39,364 nt of DNA from a virus. Below the pieces are notes generated by a model. The model did no database searches and was not told the DNA's origin. It saw only the letters and a list, made by a program, of their open reading frames with translations. Where the stretch lies: positions 1 to 39,364 of the IMG/VR virus record IMGVR_UViG_3300025325_000070; one strand, 5' to 3'. Positions 13,875-20,807 of this stretch are shown here, in pieces. Within the stretch, counting starts at the first letter, position 1, and each line of letters starts with the position of its first letter. The translations under genes and the position numbers were made by a program.

Positions 13875-16328
13875 GAACTGGTAGCCGATGGGGCCCGTGT
13901 GCTCAGGGATCGGCTGCCCCCGCACAGCCTCGAAGCCGAACAGGCCGTGCTGAGCTGCATCCTGCTCGCCCCCCAAGACGTGTTGCCGCTGTGCCTCGAG
14001 CGCTTCGCGGGCCGTGAGGCCTTCTACGACCTCCGCCATCGCGCCATCTACGCTGCCCTGGAAACCCTCTACGACCAGCGCCACCCAATCGACCTCATCA
14101 CCCTGGCCCAGCGCCTGAAGGACCAGCAGCAGTGGGAAGCCGTCGGCGGGATGGCTTTCCTGGCCCCTTTGCCGGACGTGGCCCCCTCCTCCGCCCACGC
14201 CGGCTATTACATCGACATCGTCTGGGACAAATACCTGCTCCGGCGCCTGCTGCGGGCCTGCACCAGCATCACGGGCCGCATCTACGAACACGCCGGCCAC
14301 GCCGAGGAACTCCTGGACGGCGCCGAAAGCGAAATCCTCCAGGTAGGCGAACAGCGGGGCACCAGCGCAGCCCGACCCATTCGCACCCTGGTCAACGTGG
14401 CCCTGGACAGCATCGAGCAAGCCCACGCGCGCGGCGGCGCACTGACCGGCCTGGCCACCGGCTTTCCCGATTTCGACCAGCTCACCAGCGGGCTGCACGC
14501 CGGGGAAATGATCGTCATCGCGGCCCGCCCGAGCCTGGGCAAGGCGCAACCTCTGAATGTGAGCGTGCTCACGCCGGAAGGCTATGTAGCCATGTCCCAG
14601 ATCGCTGTTGGGTCCATGGTGATTGGCGCAGATGGCAGGCCGCACCCAGTGGTGGGCGTGTTCCCTCAAGGGCAGAAAAAGGTGAGCAAGGTCATTTTCT
14701 CCGACGGAACATTCACGCGCTGCTGTGACGAACACCTCTGGTTCACGCAAACCAGAAATGAGCGGCGGCGCGGTGTTTTAGGTTCCGTGAAAACCACCGC
14801 GGAAATTCACCGCACCATTCGGCGTCCGGACGGCGCCTACCGAAATCACGTCGTTCCGGCCGTGCGCCCGGTGGAGTTTGCGCAGGGAGATGGCCTGCCC
14901 TTGCACCCGTGGTTGTGCGGGGCGTTGCTCGGCGACGGATCGTTGGCTAATGGATGCGTTGTATTTTCCAAACCCGAGGCCGACTTGCACCGGAAATTGA
15001 TGGGCTTGCTTCCACCCGATGACACCGCCGTAGTGGCTGACGAAATGAGCCTCCGCATCAAACGACGGCAGCGGGACAACGACCGATCGGAAACCATGAC
15101 GGCCATCGAGCGTCTGGGGTTGAACGTGCGCTCGGAACGCAAATTCATTCCGGGGTCGTATTTACATGCGTCCATCCCCAACCGGCTGGAACTGCTGCGC
15201 GGCCTTTTGGACACGGACGGATGTGTTGGTGGGACATCCATCGAGTTCAGCACTTCGAGCGAACGACTCATGGCGGACGTGAAATACCTGGTGCGTTCGC
15301 TCGGGGGCATTTGCGTGGAGGGGCCGAGCCGAATTCCGACCTACACCCACCGCGGAGCACGAAAGATCGGGCTGGTGAATTATCGGTGCCAAATATGGTT
15401 TGAGGACCCGTCCGTGGTGCCAGTCACCTCAGCAAAACATCTTTCCAAGCTGAGACTTGATGCGCGCCATGTGCACAAGAGCATCGTGGAAATTCATCCC
15501 GACGGAAACGATGAGTGTCAGTGCCTCCTGCTGGATTCCGCCGACCACCTTTACGTGACGGATGATTTCATTGTGACGCACAACACTGCGCTCGCCATGA
15601 ACATTGCCGAGCACGTGGCCCTGGACCTCAAGCTGCCCGTGGGCGTGTTCAGCCTGGAAATGACCGCCGAGTCGCTGGTCTTGCGCATGATGGCTTCGCG
15701 GGCGCGGGTCAACCTGCGCAACCTCCGGCAGGGGTTCCTTACGGAGCGCGATTTTCCGAAGCTGACCGGCGCGGCGGGCCAGTTGGCCGTCTCGCCCCTG
15801 TTCATCGATGACTCCTCGGACTTGACCATCATGCAACTGCGGGCCAAGGCCCGCCGCCTCTGGCAGCAGCACGGCCTCAAGCTCCTCATTGTGGATTACC
15901 TGCAACTGCTGCGCGGCAGCTCGCCCAAGACCGAAAACCGCCAGCAGGAAGTGGCCGAGATTTCCCGCGGGCTCAAGTCGCTGGCCAAAGAGTTGAACAC
16001 GCCAGTCTTGGTGCTCAGTCAACTCAATCGCGACCTGGAACGGGAAGGCCGCCCACCGCGCCTCTCCGATCTGCGCGAGTCCGGCGCACTCGAACAGGAC
16101 AGCGACGTGGTGGGCCTGCTCTATAGGCCCAAGGCCGACGACACCGAGGAAGTCCAGGCCGGCGTGCCCGAGCGGGAGGCCGCCCCCGTCCAGCTCGCCC
16201 TCGCCAAGCAACGCAATGGCCCCACCGGCGACGTCGCCCTCACCTTCCTGCGCAGCTACACCCGCTTCGAGAGCGTCGCCAGAAGCCAGCCCGCCTGCGC
16301 ACCCGACCCCAGATACAAGGATCCATGA
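13812..16328 (+). CDS. dnaB: Replicative DnaB helicase with intein
   Basis: An 838-residue precursor. N-terminal DnaB domain: LPPHSLEAEQAVLSCILL, with VGGMAFLAPLPD. Helicase domain: GLATGFPDFDQLTSGLHAGE, then MIVIAARPSLGK, an intein, TALAMNIAEHVA, VFSLEMTAESLVLRMMASRA, LLIVDYLQLL, VLVLSQLNRDLE and DLRESGALEQDSDVV. After splicing about 491 residues remain, a normal DnaB length. The enzyme unwinds DNA at the phage fork. The ATG at 13812 lies in an attC loop, so the first 20 or so residues (MKTNDCNEDARAGSAPVSLL) are attC-encoded; an in-frame GTG at 13899 just before RDRLPPHSLEAEQ is a plausible original start. A half attC follows its stop. Confidence 0.9.
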   Translation: MKTNDCNEDARAGSAPVSLLAELVADGARVLRDRLPPHSLEAEQAVLSCILLAPQDVLPLCLERFAGREAFYDLRHRAIYAALETLYDQRHPIDLITLAQRLKDQQQWEAVGGMAFLAPLPDVAPSSAHAGYYIDIVWDKYLLRRLLRACTSITGRIYEHAGHAEELLDGAESEILQVGEQRGTSAARPIRTLVNVALDSIEQAHARGGALTGLATGFPDFDQLTSGLHAGEMIVIAARPSLGKAQPLNVSVLTPEGYVAMSQIAVGSMVIGADGRPHPVVGVFPQGQKKVSKVIFSDGTFTRCCDEHLWFTQTRNERRRGVLGSVKTTAEIHRTIRRPDGAYRNHVVPAVRPVEFAQGDGLPLHPWLCGALLGDGSLANGCVVFSKPEADLHRKLMGLLPPDDTAVVADEMSLRIKRRQRDNDRSETMTAIERLGLNVRSERKFIPGSYLHASIPNRLELLRGLLDTDGCVGGTSIEFSTSSERLMADVKYLVRSLGGICVEGPSRIPTYTHRGARKIGLVNYRCQIWFEDPSVVPVTSAKHLSKLRLDARHVHKSIVEIHPDGNDECQCLLLDSADHLYVTDDFIVTHNTALAMNIAEHVALDLKLPVGVFSLEMTAESLVLRMMASRARVNLRNLRQGFLTERDFPKLTGAAGQLAVSPLFIDDSSDLTIMQLRAKARRLWQQHGLKLLIVDYLQLLRGSSPKTENRQQEVAEISRGLKSLAKELNTPVLVLSQLNRDLEREGRPPRLSDLRESGALEQDSDVVGLLYRPKADDTEEVQAGVPEREAAPVQLALAKQRNGPTGDVALTFLRSYTRFESVARSQPACAPDPRYKDP
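14544..15584 (+). other. Intein with LAGLIDADG endonuclease domain in DnaB
   Basis: In-frame insertion of 347 residues splitting the Walker A motif between Lys and Thr (ARPSLGK / THR: TALAMN). It begins with Ala (AQPLNVSVLTPEGY) rather than Cys or Ser, has CCDEHLWFT in the block B position, and ends LYVTDDFIVTHN before Thr. Endonuclease motifs are LCGALLGDGSL and LLRGLLDTDGCVGG (dodecapeptide type). The missing N-terminal nucleophile, with a Trp in block B and Cys in QCLLLD near the end, fits a non-canonical (class 3-like) splicing route; this class call is inference. Confidence 0.85.
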
Positions 16329-16341
16329 ACGAAAGAAACGC

Positions 16342-16653
16342 ATGAATGAACCAACAACGATTGAGCGTGAGAAGCGGGGCGCGGATTCGGTGCAGCGACC
16401 TGGTTCGGCGTTAGAACCTGAAATCGCCTGCAACCTATGCCATCCCGGATTTCAGCGCACCTATTGGGTGAACCTTTATTCAAACGGAGAGATGACAAGC
16501 CCGTTCTGCGCGACGAAAGACGAGGCACTAAACCGGTGCACCTACACCGGAGAAACTCCCGACGCGATGCAGGTCGAAGTCCGAATCGTGCCTGTGCCGC
16601 CTAACGAAAAAGCTGAGCCACTGCCGCCCGGCAGCGACGGTGGCCGGCACTGA
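16342..16653 (+). CDS. Cassette gene, hypothetical; starts in half attC
   Basis: A 103-residue frame, MNEPTTIEREKRGADSVQRP, GSALEPEIACNLCHPGFQRT and YWVNLYSNGEMTSPFCATKDEALNRCTY. The first 25 residues are encoded by the attC right arm. The own part looks like a small beta-rich protein (WVNLYSNGE..., VEVRIVPVP), with possible Cys ligands. Its end PPNEKAEPLPP is encoded by the next attC. Unknown function. Confidence 0.55.
   Translation: MNEPTTIEREKRGADSVQRPGSALEPEIACNLCHPGFQRTYWVNLYSNGEMTSPFCATKDEALNRCTYTGETPDAMQVEVRIVPVPPNEKAEPLPPGSDGGRH
16375..16409 (+). other. Right half of an attC site after dnaB
   Basis: GGGGCGCGGATTCGGTGCAG, CGACCTGG and right box GTTCGGC (16403-16409). The last 25 bases are nearly the same as the right arm of the site at 21790-21915. 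No complementary left arm is visible; CATGAAC at the dnaB stop (16324-16330) is the only box-like sequence. Confidence 0.5.
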
Positions 16654-16726
16654 GAATATGAGTGAACCAACAACGCAACAAATCGGAGACGCGGGGCGGC
16701 AGTGGTGCTCCAGCGCCTGGTTAGAC
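16599..16726 (+). other. Integron-type attC site 6
   Basis: Left box GCCTAAC (16599-16605); left arm AAGCTGAGCCACTGCCGCCC; right arm GGGGCGGCAGTGGTGCTCCA, GCGCCTGG; right box GTTAGAC (16720-16726). GAGCCACTGCCGCCC pairs with GGGCGGCAGTGG plus CTC with a two-base bulge, one of the clearest sites in the window. The loop contains the ATG at 16658. Confidence 0.85.
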
Positions 16727-16957
16727 GACCCGCCCGAACAAACAGGCTGGTATTGGATGGACTACGGCATGTGGACCCCAATCTTCCCGGCGTTCTGGAA
16801 TGGTCACTCATGGGAGAATAGCGGCGGCGTGCGACTCAACGTCGAGCAGTTCGAGAAAGCGCAATGGCAAGGCCCGATATTCCCCGTTGGACGCGAGATG
16901 AACAAGTCGTCTAACGACCAAGCTGAGCCACGGCCCGGCGAACAACCAAGACTCTGA
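16658..16957 (+). CDS. Aromatic-rich cassette protein
   Basis: A 99-residue frame, MSEPTTQQIGDAGRQWCSSA, then WLDDPPEQTGWYWMDYGMWTP, IFPAFWNGHSWENSGGVRLN and EKAQWQGPIFPV. The start lies in the attC loop. The unusual Trp/Tyr content resembles short single-domain proteins in phage and integron cassettes that start with PPxxGWYW; no function is known to me. The end is encoded by the next attC. Confidence 0.6.
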   Translation: MSEPTTQQIGDAGRQWCSSAWLDDPPEQTGWYWMDYGMWTPIFPAFWNGHSWENSGGVRLNVEQFEKAQWQGPIFPVGREMNKSSNDQAEPRPGEQPRL

Positions 16958-17039
16958 ACGAAGAAATGAAACTCTCGACAATCCAAGGCAGACTAACAGC
17001 AGAGGACAAGGGCCGTTGTGCTCCGGCGTCTTGTTCGGC
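16909..17039 (+). other. Integron-type attC site 7
   Basis: Left box GTCTAAC (16909-16915); left arm CCAAGCTGAGCCACGGCCC; right arm GGGCCGTTGTGCTCCGGCGTC; right box GTTCGGC (17033-17039). CACGGCCC pairs with GGGCCGTTG. The loop includes the ATG at 16966. Confidence 0.8.
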
Positions 17040-17241
17040 GATCCCCTGTGACGAAGAAACATGGTTACTGATCCGTGACTTGCGGAACGCGCTCGCCGCC
17101 GCCAGCCGAGTGATCGTCTCGTGCTTTGCGACAGATGTCTTCATCGCCGAGACAAAGAAGTGCGGCATCCCTGACGGAATCGGCACGCGATCTCAGAAGT
17201 GGCTGGATGCGCGCTCGCCGAACGAAAAAGCTGACCGATGA
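16966..17241 (+). CDS. Cassette gene, hypothetical; start in attC loop
   Basis: A 91-residue frame, MKLSTIQGRLTAEDKGRCAP, ASCSAIPCDEETWLLIRDLR and NALAAASRVIVSCFATDVFI. About 24 N-terminal residues are attC-encoded. The rest is a helix-rich small domain with a short C-terminal part (KKCGIPDGIGTRSQKWLDARS). The C-terminus enters the next attC. No family recognised. Confidence 0.55.
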   Translation: MKLSTIQGRLTAEDKGRCAPASCSAIPCDEETWLLIRDLRNALAAASRVIVSCFATDVFIAETKKCGIPDGIGTRSQKWLDARSPNEKADR

Positions 17242-17323
17242 GAGGGAGCGCGCCAATGATGTTCGACTTTGAGACAGAGCCTCAACGCGCTCCCTCTCAT
17301 TCGTGTCCAGCGCCTTGTTCGGC
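17217..17323 (+). other. Integron-type attC site 8
   Basis: Left box GCCGAAC (17217-17223); left arm CCGATGAGAGGGAGCGCG; right arm CGCGCTCCCTCTCATTCG, then TGTCCAGCGCCTT; right box GTTCGGC (17317-17323). The arms share a 15-bp perfect stem (ATGAGAGGGAGCGCG). Confidence 0.85.
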
Positions 17324-17942
17324 ATTTCGGGTCATTGTCGCAGACCCGCCTTGGGAATATGACGATGGATTCCGAGGCTCGTCGCACTCTGGAAACTGGC
17401 ACGGGGAAATCACGTCCAAGCCGCTTCCGTATCCGTCAATGACGGTCAAAGAAATCTGCGCGCTTAAAGTCAGTGAACTTGCGGACAAGGACTGTCGGCT
17501 CTGGCTCTGGACGACCAATAAATATCTGCCTGACGCCTTTCGCGTGATTGAAGCCTGGGGATTCCGATACCGGCAAACTCTGGTCTGGCACAAGGCCGAC
17601 CCTGCTCCGCTCACCGGCTCGGTCACTTCAAACGGAGCGGAGTTTCTTCTGGTCGCGGTGCGCGGAAATCCACCGTGCAAGAAACGTCTGCCATCAGCGG
17701 TCATAAAACTGCCGATGACAAAGAAGCACTCCAAGAAACCTGTCGAGTGGCAATGGCTCATTGAGCAGACAGACGATGGGCCACGGCTCGAACTCTTTGC
17801 TCGCCGCAAACGGCCCGGCTGGCACGTCTGGGGCAACGAAATCGCCAACGACGTAGAAATGCCGAACGATAGAACTCAGCGGCGGCGGGCCACTGAGCAA
17901 CCCCATCAACCTGAAGCGGCCCCCCGCCGTCCGCTGGAGTGA
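17238..17942 (+). CDS. MT-A70 family adenine methyltransferase
   Basis: A 234-residue protein with FRVIVADPPWEYDD (DPPW at 36-39), YPSMTVKEICALKVSELADK, CRLWLWTTNKYLPDAFRVIEAWGFRYRQTLVWHK, and C-terminal SKKPVEWQWLIEQ plus RPGWHVWGNE. These are the marks of MT-A70-like N6-adenine methyltransferases of phages and bacteria. The likely substrate is DNA; protection of phage DNA against host restriction is inference. The ATG at 17238 is in the attC left arm (alternatives 17256 and 17259). It fills a complete cassette between sites 8 and 9. Confidence 0.85.
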   Translation: MRGSAPMMFDFETEPQRAPSHSCPAPCSAFRVIVADPPWEYDDGFRGSSHSGNWHGEITSKPLPYPSMTVKEICALKVSELADKDCRLWLWTTNKYLPDAFRVIEAWGFRYRQTLVWHKADPAPLTGSVTSNGAEFLLVAVRGNPPCKKRLPSAVIKLPMTKKHSKKPVEWQWLIEQTDDGPRLELFARRKRPGWHVWGNEIANDVEMPNDRTQRRRATEQPHQPEAAPRRPLE

Positions 17943-17952
17943 CTTGTTATGC
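17861..17952 (+). other. Integron-type attC site 9
   Basis: Left box GCCGAAC (17861-17867); left arm AGAACTCAGCGGCGGCGGG; right arm CCCCCCGCCGTCCGCTGGAG; right box GTTATGC (17946-17952). Nearly identical over its length to the site at 27001-27093. The right box includes the stop codon of the reverse gene that follows. Confidence 0.85.
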
Positions 17953-18231
17953 TTCATCAAAGAATCGCTTTAAGGCGTCATCAATGCTCTGACTTGGCAT
18001 CGCCCAACGAGCCGACTCAACGGTCAGAACAATCACGGGGATGGTTCGGCCAAGTTTGGTATGGACCTGCTGAAAGAACTCATCTTCGGAGCCTTTATAG
18101 TCAAACGCCATCGCCTCACGCGACAGTTGTCTGGCGCTACGGCAGTTGGAGCGCGCGAAGGCATCCAATCCTGGCAGCTTTTCGGATGGCAGGTCATCTA
18201 CTCCACAGAAGATTGCAACGTATTTTGGCAT
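17947..18231 (-). CDS. Reverse-oriented cassette protein
   Basis: A 94-residue protein on the minus strand from ATG 18231: MPKYVAIFCGVDDLPSEKLP, GLDAFARSNCRSARQLSREA and ending DDALKRFFDEA. An alpha/beta pattern with VAIFCGVDD and TIPVIVLTVESA as strands. The stop TAA is the reverse complement of TTA in the attC right box GTTATGC. It points towards the preceding attC, so it needs its own promoter or antisense transcription. Unrecognised. Confidence 0.55.
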   Translation of the reverse strand: MPKYVAIFCGVDDLPSEKLPGLDAFARSNCRSARQLSREAMAFDYKGSEDEFFQQVHTKLGRTIPVIVLTVESARWAMPSQSIDDALKRFFDEA

Positions 18232-18301
18232 AACAGTGTTGTTAGCACAAACCCAATGGCCAAAGACAAACCCAAGGCCGATGGCTGACGCGTTGGGTGG
18301 C

Positions 18302-18418
18302 GCCGAAATGTGGCCGAAGCACGACCCGCCCGGACAACCAGAAAGGAAAGAGAACCATGAAGACTCCCGATGGCAACCAGAACGCGATGGCCGGGTGCGC
18401 TGAAGTGACTGGTTAGGC
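18302..18418 (+). other. Degenerate attC site 10
   Basis: Right arm GGCCGGGTGCGCTGAAGTGA and right box GTTAGGC (18412-18418) are good; the left side (GCCGAAA at 18302-18308, then CGACCCGCCCGG) is imperfect. The loop has CAGAAAGGAAAG before an ATG at 18358, as in sites 1 and 4. Confidence 0.5.
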
Positions 18419-18441
18419 GTCTGGCCGCAACGCACAAAAAT

Positions 18442-18801
18442 ATGAGTGAAGAAAACGACAAAGACCTGGAGCGAACACAGGAACTCTATGACTTCCTCCA
18501 AGGCAAAATGCCGGAAGGAACTCGTGTGACCAGAAGCCACCGCCCGAAGCTGACGCCTGACCAAGCGTGGACGGTGGTGTGGTATCTCGGCAATCAATAC
18601 CGGCAAGTGACCGACCGCGTTGGAAAGTGCTGCGTCTGCGGCGAGCTATACCACACATGGCAAGGCGGAGGATGCCTCGACTACGGGAAAGCGCCGTATC
18701 ATTTCTGCGACTCCTGCCTGGACGGCGAGGAATACGCAGCGAAGGAAAAACGTAAGCCGTCTCACGAAAAGCTCACCGACGCCGGGCCAAAAACGCCATG
18801 A
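18442..18801 (+). CDS. Cassette protein with zinc-binding cysteines
   Basis: A 119-residue protein from ATG 18442: MSEENDKDLERTQELYDFLQ, EGTRVTRSHRPKLTPDQAWT, VVWYLGNQYRQVTDRVGKCC, VCGELYHTW and YHFCDSC. CCVCG plus CDSC, with a further Cys and His between, form a likely zinc knuckle. The first 70 residues suggest a helical binding domain. It starts outside attC site 10 and ends in site 11. The family is not known to me. Confidence 0.6.
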   Translation: MSEENDKDLERTQELYDFLQGKMPEGTRVTRSHRPKLTPDQAWTVVWYLGNQYRQVTDRVGKCCVCGELYHTWQGGGCLDYGKAPYHFCDSCLDGEEYAAKEKRKPSHEKLTDAGPKTP

Positions 18802-18849
18802 ATTCAACTGAGACGCAATCCCGGCGTTCGGTGCAGCGTCTTGTTAGCA
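18759..18849 (+). other. Integron-type attC site 11
   Basis: Left box GTCTCAC (18759-18765, one base off); left arm AAAAGCTCACCGACGCCGGG; right arm CCCGGCGTTCGGTGCAGCGT; right box GTTAGCA (18843-18849). Ten bases pair perfectly. The loop contains ATG 18798, which opens a 40-codon frame MNSTETQSRRSVQRLVSTSG through the right box. Confidence 0.8.
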
Positions 18850-18880
18850 CGTCCGGTCTTTTGCGTCCGAAAAGAAATGC

Positions 18881-18908
18881 TTGCACTAACCCAACGCTCG
18901 GTTATTGT
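18881..18908 (+). promoter_or_regulatory. Candidate promoter inside cassette
   Basis: TTGCAC (18881-18886), 16-bp spacer, TATTGT (18903-18908). The ATG at 18917 would then be nearly leaderless. Low certainty. Confidence 0.3.
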
Positions 18909-18916
18909 GGCGGTGC

Positions 18917-19228
18917 ATGAAAACAACAAAACTCGAAATGGGCCTGATGAAAATTCAGGCGGAAACGCCTGCGGAATCTCAGGCAATCTGTGGCATCATC
19001 GAAATGAACTCCACGATGATGCCTGCCGCAGTGGTCAACAACCACGGATGCAGATGGGTCGGGAAAGAATACCTGAACTGGTGTCTCATCCCCGACGGAC
19101 ACTTGGACGGCAAGTGCCGCAAGAAACACGCGGAAGGCGACGGGTGCGACTGCATGAAAGACGGCATCGAAGCTGGACTCAAGAAGTGGGCAAAGCTGCC
19201 GTGGAACTACGTCTTCAAGCGCGCATGA
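18917..19228 (+). CDS. Cassette protein, hypothetical
   Basis: A 103-residue protein from ATG 18917: MKTTKLEMGLMKIQAETPAE, SQAICGIIEMNSTMMPAAVV, NNHGCRWVGKEYLNWCLIPD and HLDGKCRKKHAEGDGCDCMKDG. Cys and His spaced through the second half suggest a possible metal site. It lies away from the attC and has its own candidate promoter. The stop overlaps the next ATG. Unknown function. Confidence 0.5.
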   Translation: MKTTKLEMGLMKIQAETPAESQAICGIIEMNSTMMPAAVVNNHGCRWVGKEYLNWCLIPDGHLDGKCRKKHAEGDGCDCMKDGIEAGLKKWAKLPWNYVFKRA

Positions 19229-19404
19229 AAAAGAAGAATCCTGCGGCGGTCGCACTCGGCAAGATGAGAAGTGCCGCGAAAGCCAAGGCTGCCCGCGAGA
19301 ACGGGCAGCTTGGAGGCCGTCCGAAGAAACCGAAACGCACCGCCCGGCGTGCTAACAGTGTTATTGGGCCAAAGCCGCCGGCCTTAGACAAACCGCCCGG
19401 ATGA
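19225..19404 (+). CDS. Small basic protein
   Basis: A 59-residue protein, MKKKNPAAVALGKMRSAAKA, KAARENGQLGGRPKKPKRTA. The pattern NPAAVALG...KAKAARENGQLGGRPKK is found in short basic proteins on mobile elements, perhaps nucleic-acid-binding. ATGA overlap with the previous gene gives translational coupling in a two-gene cassette. The end runs into degenerate site 12. Confidence 0.5.
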   Translation: MKKKNPAAVALGKMRSAAKAKAARENGQLGGRPKKPKRTARRANSVIGPKPPALDKPPG

Positions 19405-19437
19405 CATCCCTTAGCTGTGCCGTCCGCGTTGTCAGGC
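19350..19437 (+). other. Degenerate attC site 12
   Basis: Left box TGCTAAC (19350-19356) is good; the right side (GCCGTCCGCGTT, then GTCAGGC at 19431-19437) is divergent and the arms pair poorly. It marks the right border of the second cassette cluster; the following gene's stop codon overlaps its right end. Confidence 0.4.
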
Positions 19438-19920
19438 ACCACTTTTGGCCGGCCTGTGCCCAACCGCAAGATCCTCCAGCCGCTCCTGCGTCGCCACGTC
19501 CCCAGCCGCCACCGCTCTCACATACTCCACCTCCCGCTGCCCACCCGCCTGTTTGGCCCGCTCCCGATACTCCGCCTGCTTCTGCCTCATATACTCCCGT
19601 CGATCATCACAACTCATCTTCTCCCGATACTTCGCGTGGTTCAACACCCGCCACCCCCCATCCACTGCCTCTATCCGCCGACCACCATACTCCGCCGACC
19701 GCGATTCCGGGTCCAAACCCCCCAACCGCCGCAACGCATCCCGACACTCCTCCAATCCCACCCGCGCAAAATCCGCCAACCCAGGCACCGACGCCTCCAC
19801 CACCCCTTCCCGGTTCGCCATCGCCAACATCGTTATCCATACCAACCGCGTCGCGTCCGGCTCCAACCGCCATAACGACGACCCGATCAGCGTCCCAAAC
19901 AACTTCGTGTAACCTGCCAT
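19432..19920 (-). CDS. Phage winged-helix replication-type protein
   Basis: A 162-residue protein on the minus strand with RBS AGGAAGG before ATG 19920. MAGYTKLFGTLIGSSLWRLE, TRLVWITMLAMANREGVVEA, VPGLADFARVGLEECRDALR, GGRRIEAVDGGWRVLNHAKY and REYMRQKQAEYRERA match a common phage protein in which a winged-helix domain is followed by a basic, helical tail; such proteins occur with replication genes. A role in replication control or initiation is inferred. It is transcribed against the general direction, from the promoter at 19962-19990. Confidence 0.65.
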   Translation of the reverse strand: MAGYTKLFGTLIGSSLWRLEPDATRLVWITMLAMANREGVVEASVPGLADFARVGLEECRDALRRLGGLDPESRSAEYGGRRIEAVDGGWRVLNHAKYREKMSCDDRREYMRQKQAEYRERAKQAGGQREVEYVRAVAAGDVATQERLEDLAVGHRPAKSGA

Positions 19921-19961
19921 ACCCTTCCTATCGTGTACTCACCCTGTAAACATGTCAACAG

Positions 19962-20010
19962 ATTGTATCAGACATTGTGCACGTTGTCACCACACGTGAC
20001 GCTTGTGCAC
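19962..20010 (-). promoter_or_regulatory. Promoter with overlapping dyad operator
   Basis: Read leftward: GTGACA (complement of 19985-19990), 17-bp spacer, TACAAT (complement of 19962-19967). Over the -35 lies a dyad, GTCAC (19986-19990) and GTGAC (19996-20000), flanked on both sides by GTGCAC (19977-19982 and 20005-20010). This looks like a repressed promoter for the gene at 19432-19920. Confidence 0.5.
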
Positions 20011-20742
20011 ACAGTACCAGAGTACAGAGTACAGACGACCAACGATACCCCTCGGCAGTACCCCCCCATTCCACCTCCACTGCCCCCATCTCCTTCCACC
20101 CATATCCACTGCCATCCCAGAAATCCCGAATCCTCCGTCGGAAATAGAAGGGGGAGGTATTATATGCGCGCCAGGGCACGCCCGCCCCTTTGGGGGTCAC
20201 CCCCGCCTCGACGCACCGCTGGAAATGGGGTTTTCCAGCGCGAATCCCGCAAGTCCCCGGCCCTCAGAACCCTGGAATCACACGGCAGTACAGTAGGAGG
20301 GTGCGGGTTGCGGCTACAGGGTCTAGTTTTCGGGGTCCGAAGGGCTTGGAAAGGCCGACTCGCATGTGCAAATTTTGCACGCATCGACAAATTCGGATGC
20401 GTTGATGCGTGGCTCTGTGACAGTAACGCGGTGAGGTCGGAGATGGCGTACGGCGGCCAGTCCCGTGAATCCGCGCAAGGTCGCTGGGGAGTACCAGCGA
20501 TGTGTTTGGCGGCGCCAAGCATCCAGGATTCAGCTTACCAGCTACTCGGGTGAGCGATCTAGTGGGCAGCGCAAACCAACCTCCGGTTCCAGTGATGGTC
20601 CGGGTTACCAACGGCACGCGATTCGGCGTGCAATCGGAACGTGGTCGATACGTAAACCACGATCAACCTCTGCTGTTACGCGGTGGAGCATGGATTTTTG
20701 GGTGGGTCGGCGGTGTAAAGCGCTGTCGGCTCACCCTTTCTT
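20011..20742. other. 730-bp stretch without a convincing gene
   Basis: Open frames here look like random GC-rich translation. The stretch is rich in hairpins: GGGGGTCACCCCC (20192-20204), CGCTGGAAA with TTTCCAGCG (20217-20240), and TCGCTGG with CCAGCGA (20481-20500). GAGTAC is repeated around 20020-20030. It could be a regulatory or replication region or carry a structured RNA. Confidence 0.4.
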
Positions 20743-20791
20743 TTCTGCCCTTGCGGCTGCAAAGCGTTGTGCTTTGCGGGCGAGGGCAGAA
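20743..20791 (+). promoter_or_regulatory. Two-step hairpin upstream of coding region
   Basis: TTCTGCCCT (20743-20751) pairs with AGGGCAGAA (20783-20791), and GCAAAGC (20759-20765) pairs with GCTTTGC (20771-20777) around the loop GTTGT. An internal loop separates the stems. It lies 16 bases before the start at 20808, where it could control translation or be the end of an upstream RNA. Confidence 0.5.
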
Positions 20792-20807
20792 CATGAAAGG
20801 ACTGCAG

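Noticed and set aside
13869-14750. 293-codon open frame on the minus strand
   Set aside because: Shadow of the dnaB N-terminal coding region; low-complexity Gly/Ala/Val translation.
15429-16433. 334-codon open frame on the minus strand
   Set aside because: Antisense to the DnaB helicase domain, no protein-like pattern.
18225-18296. A further attC between GCATAAC (18228) and GTTGGGT (18290)
   Set aside because: The boxes fit loosely but the arms do not pair.
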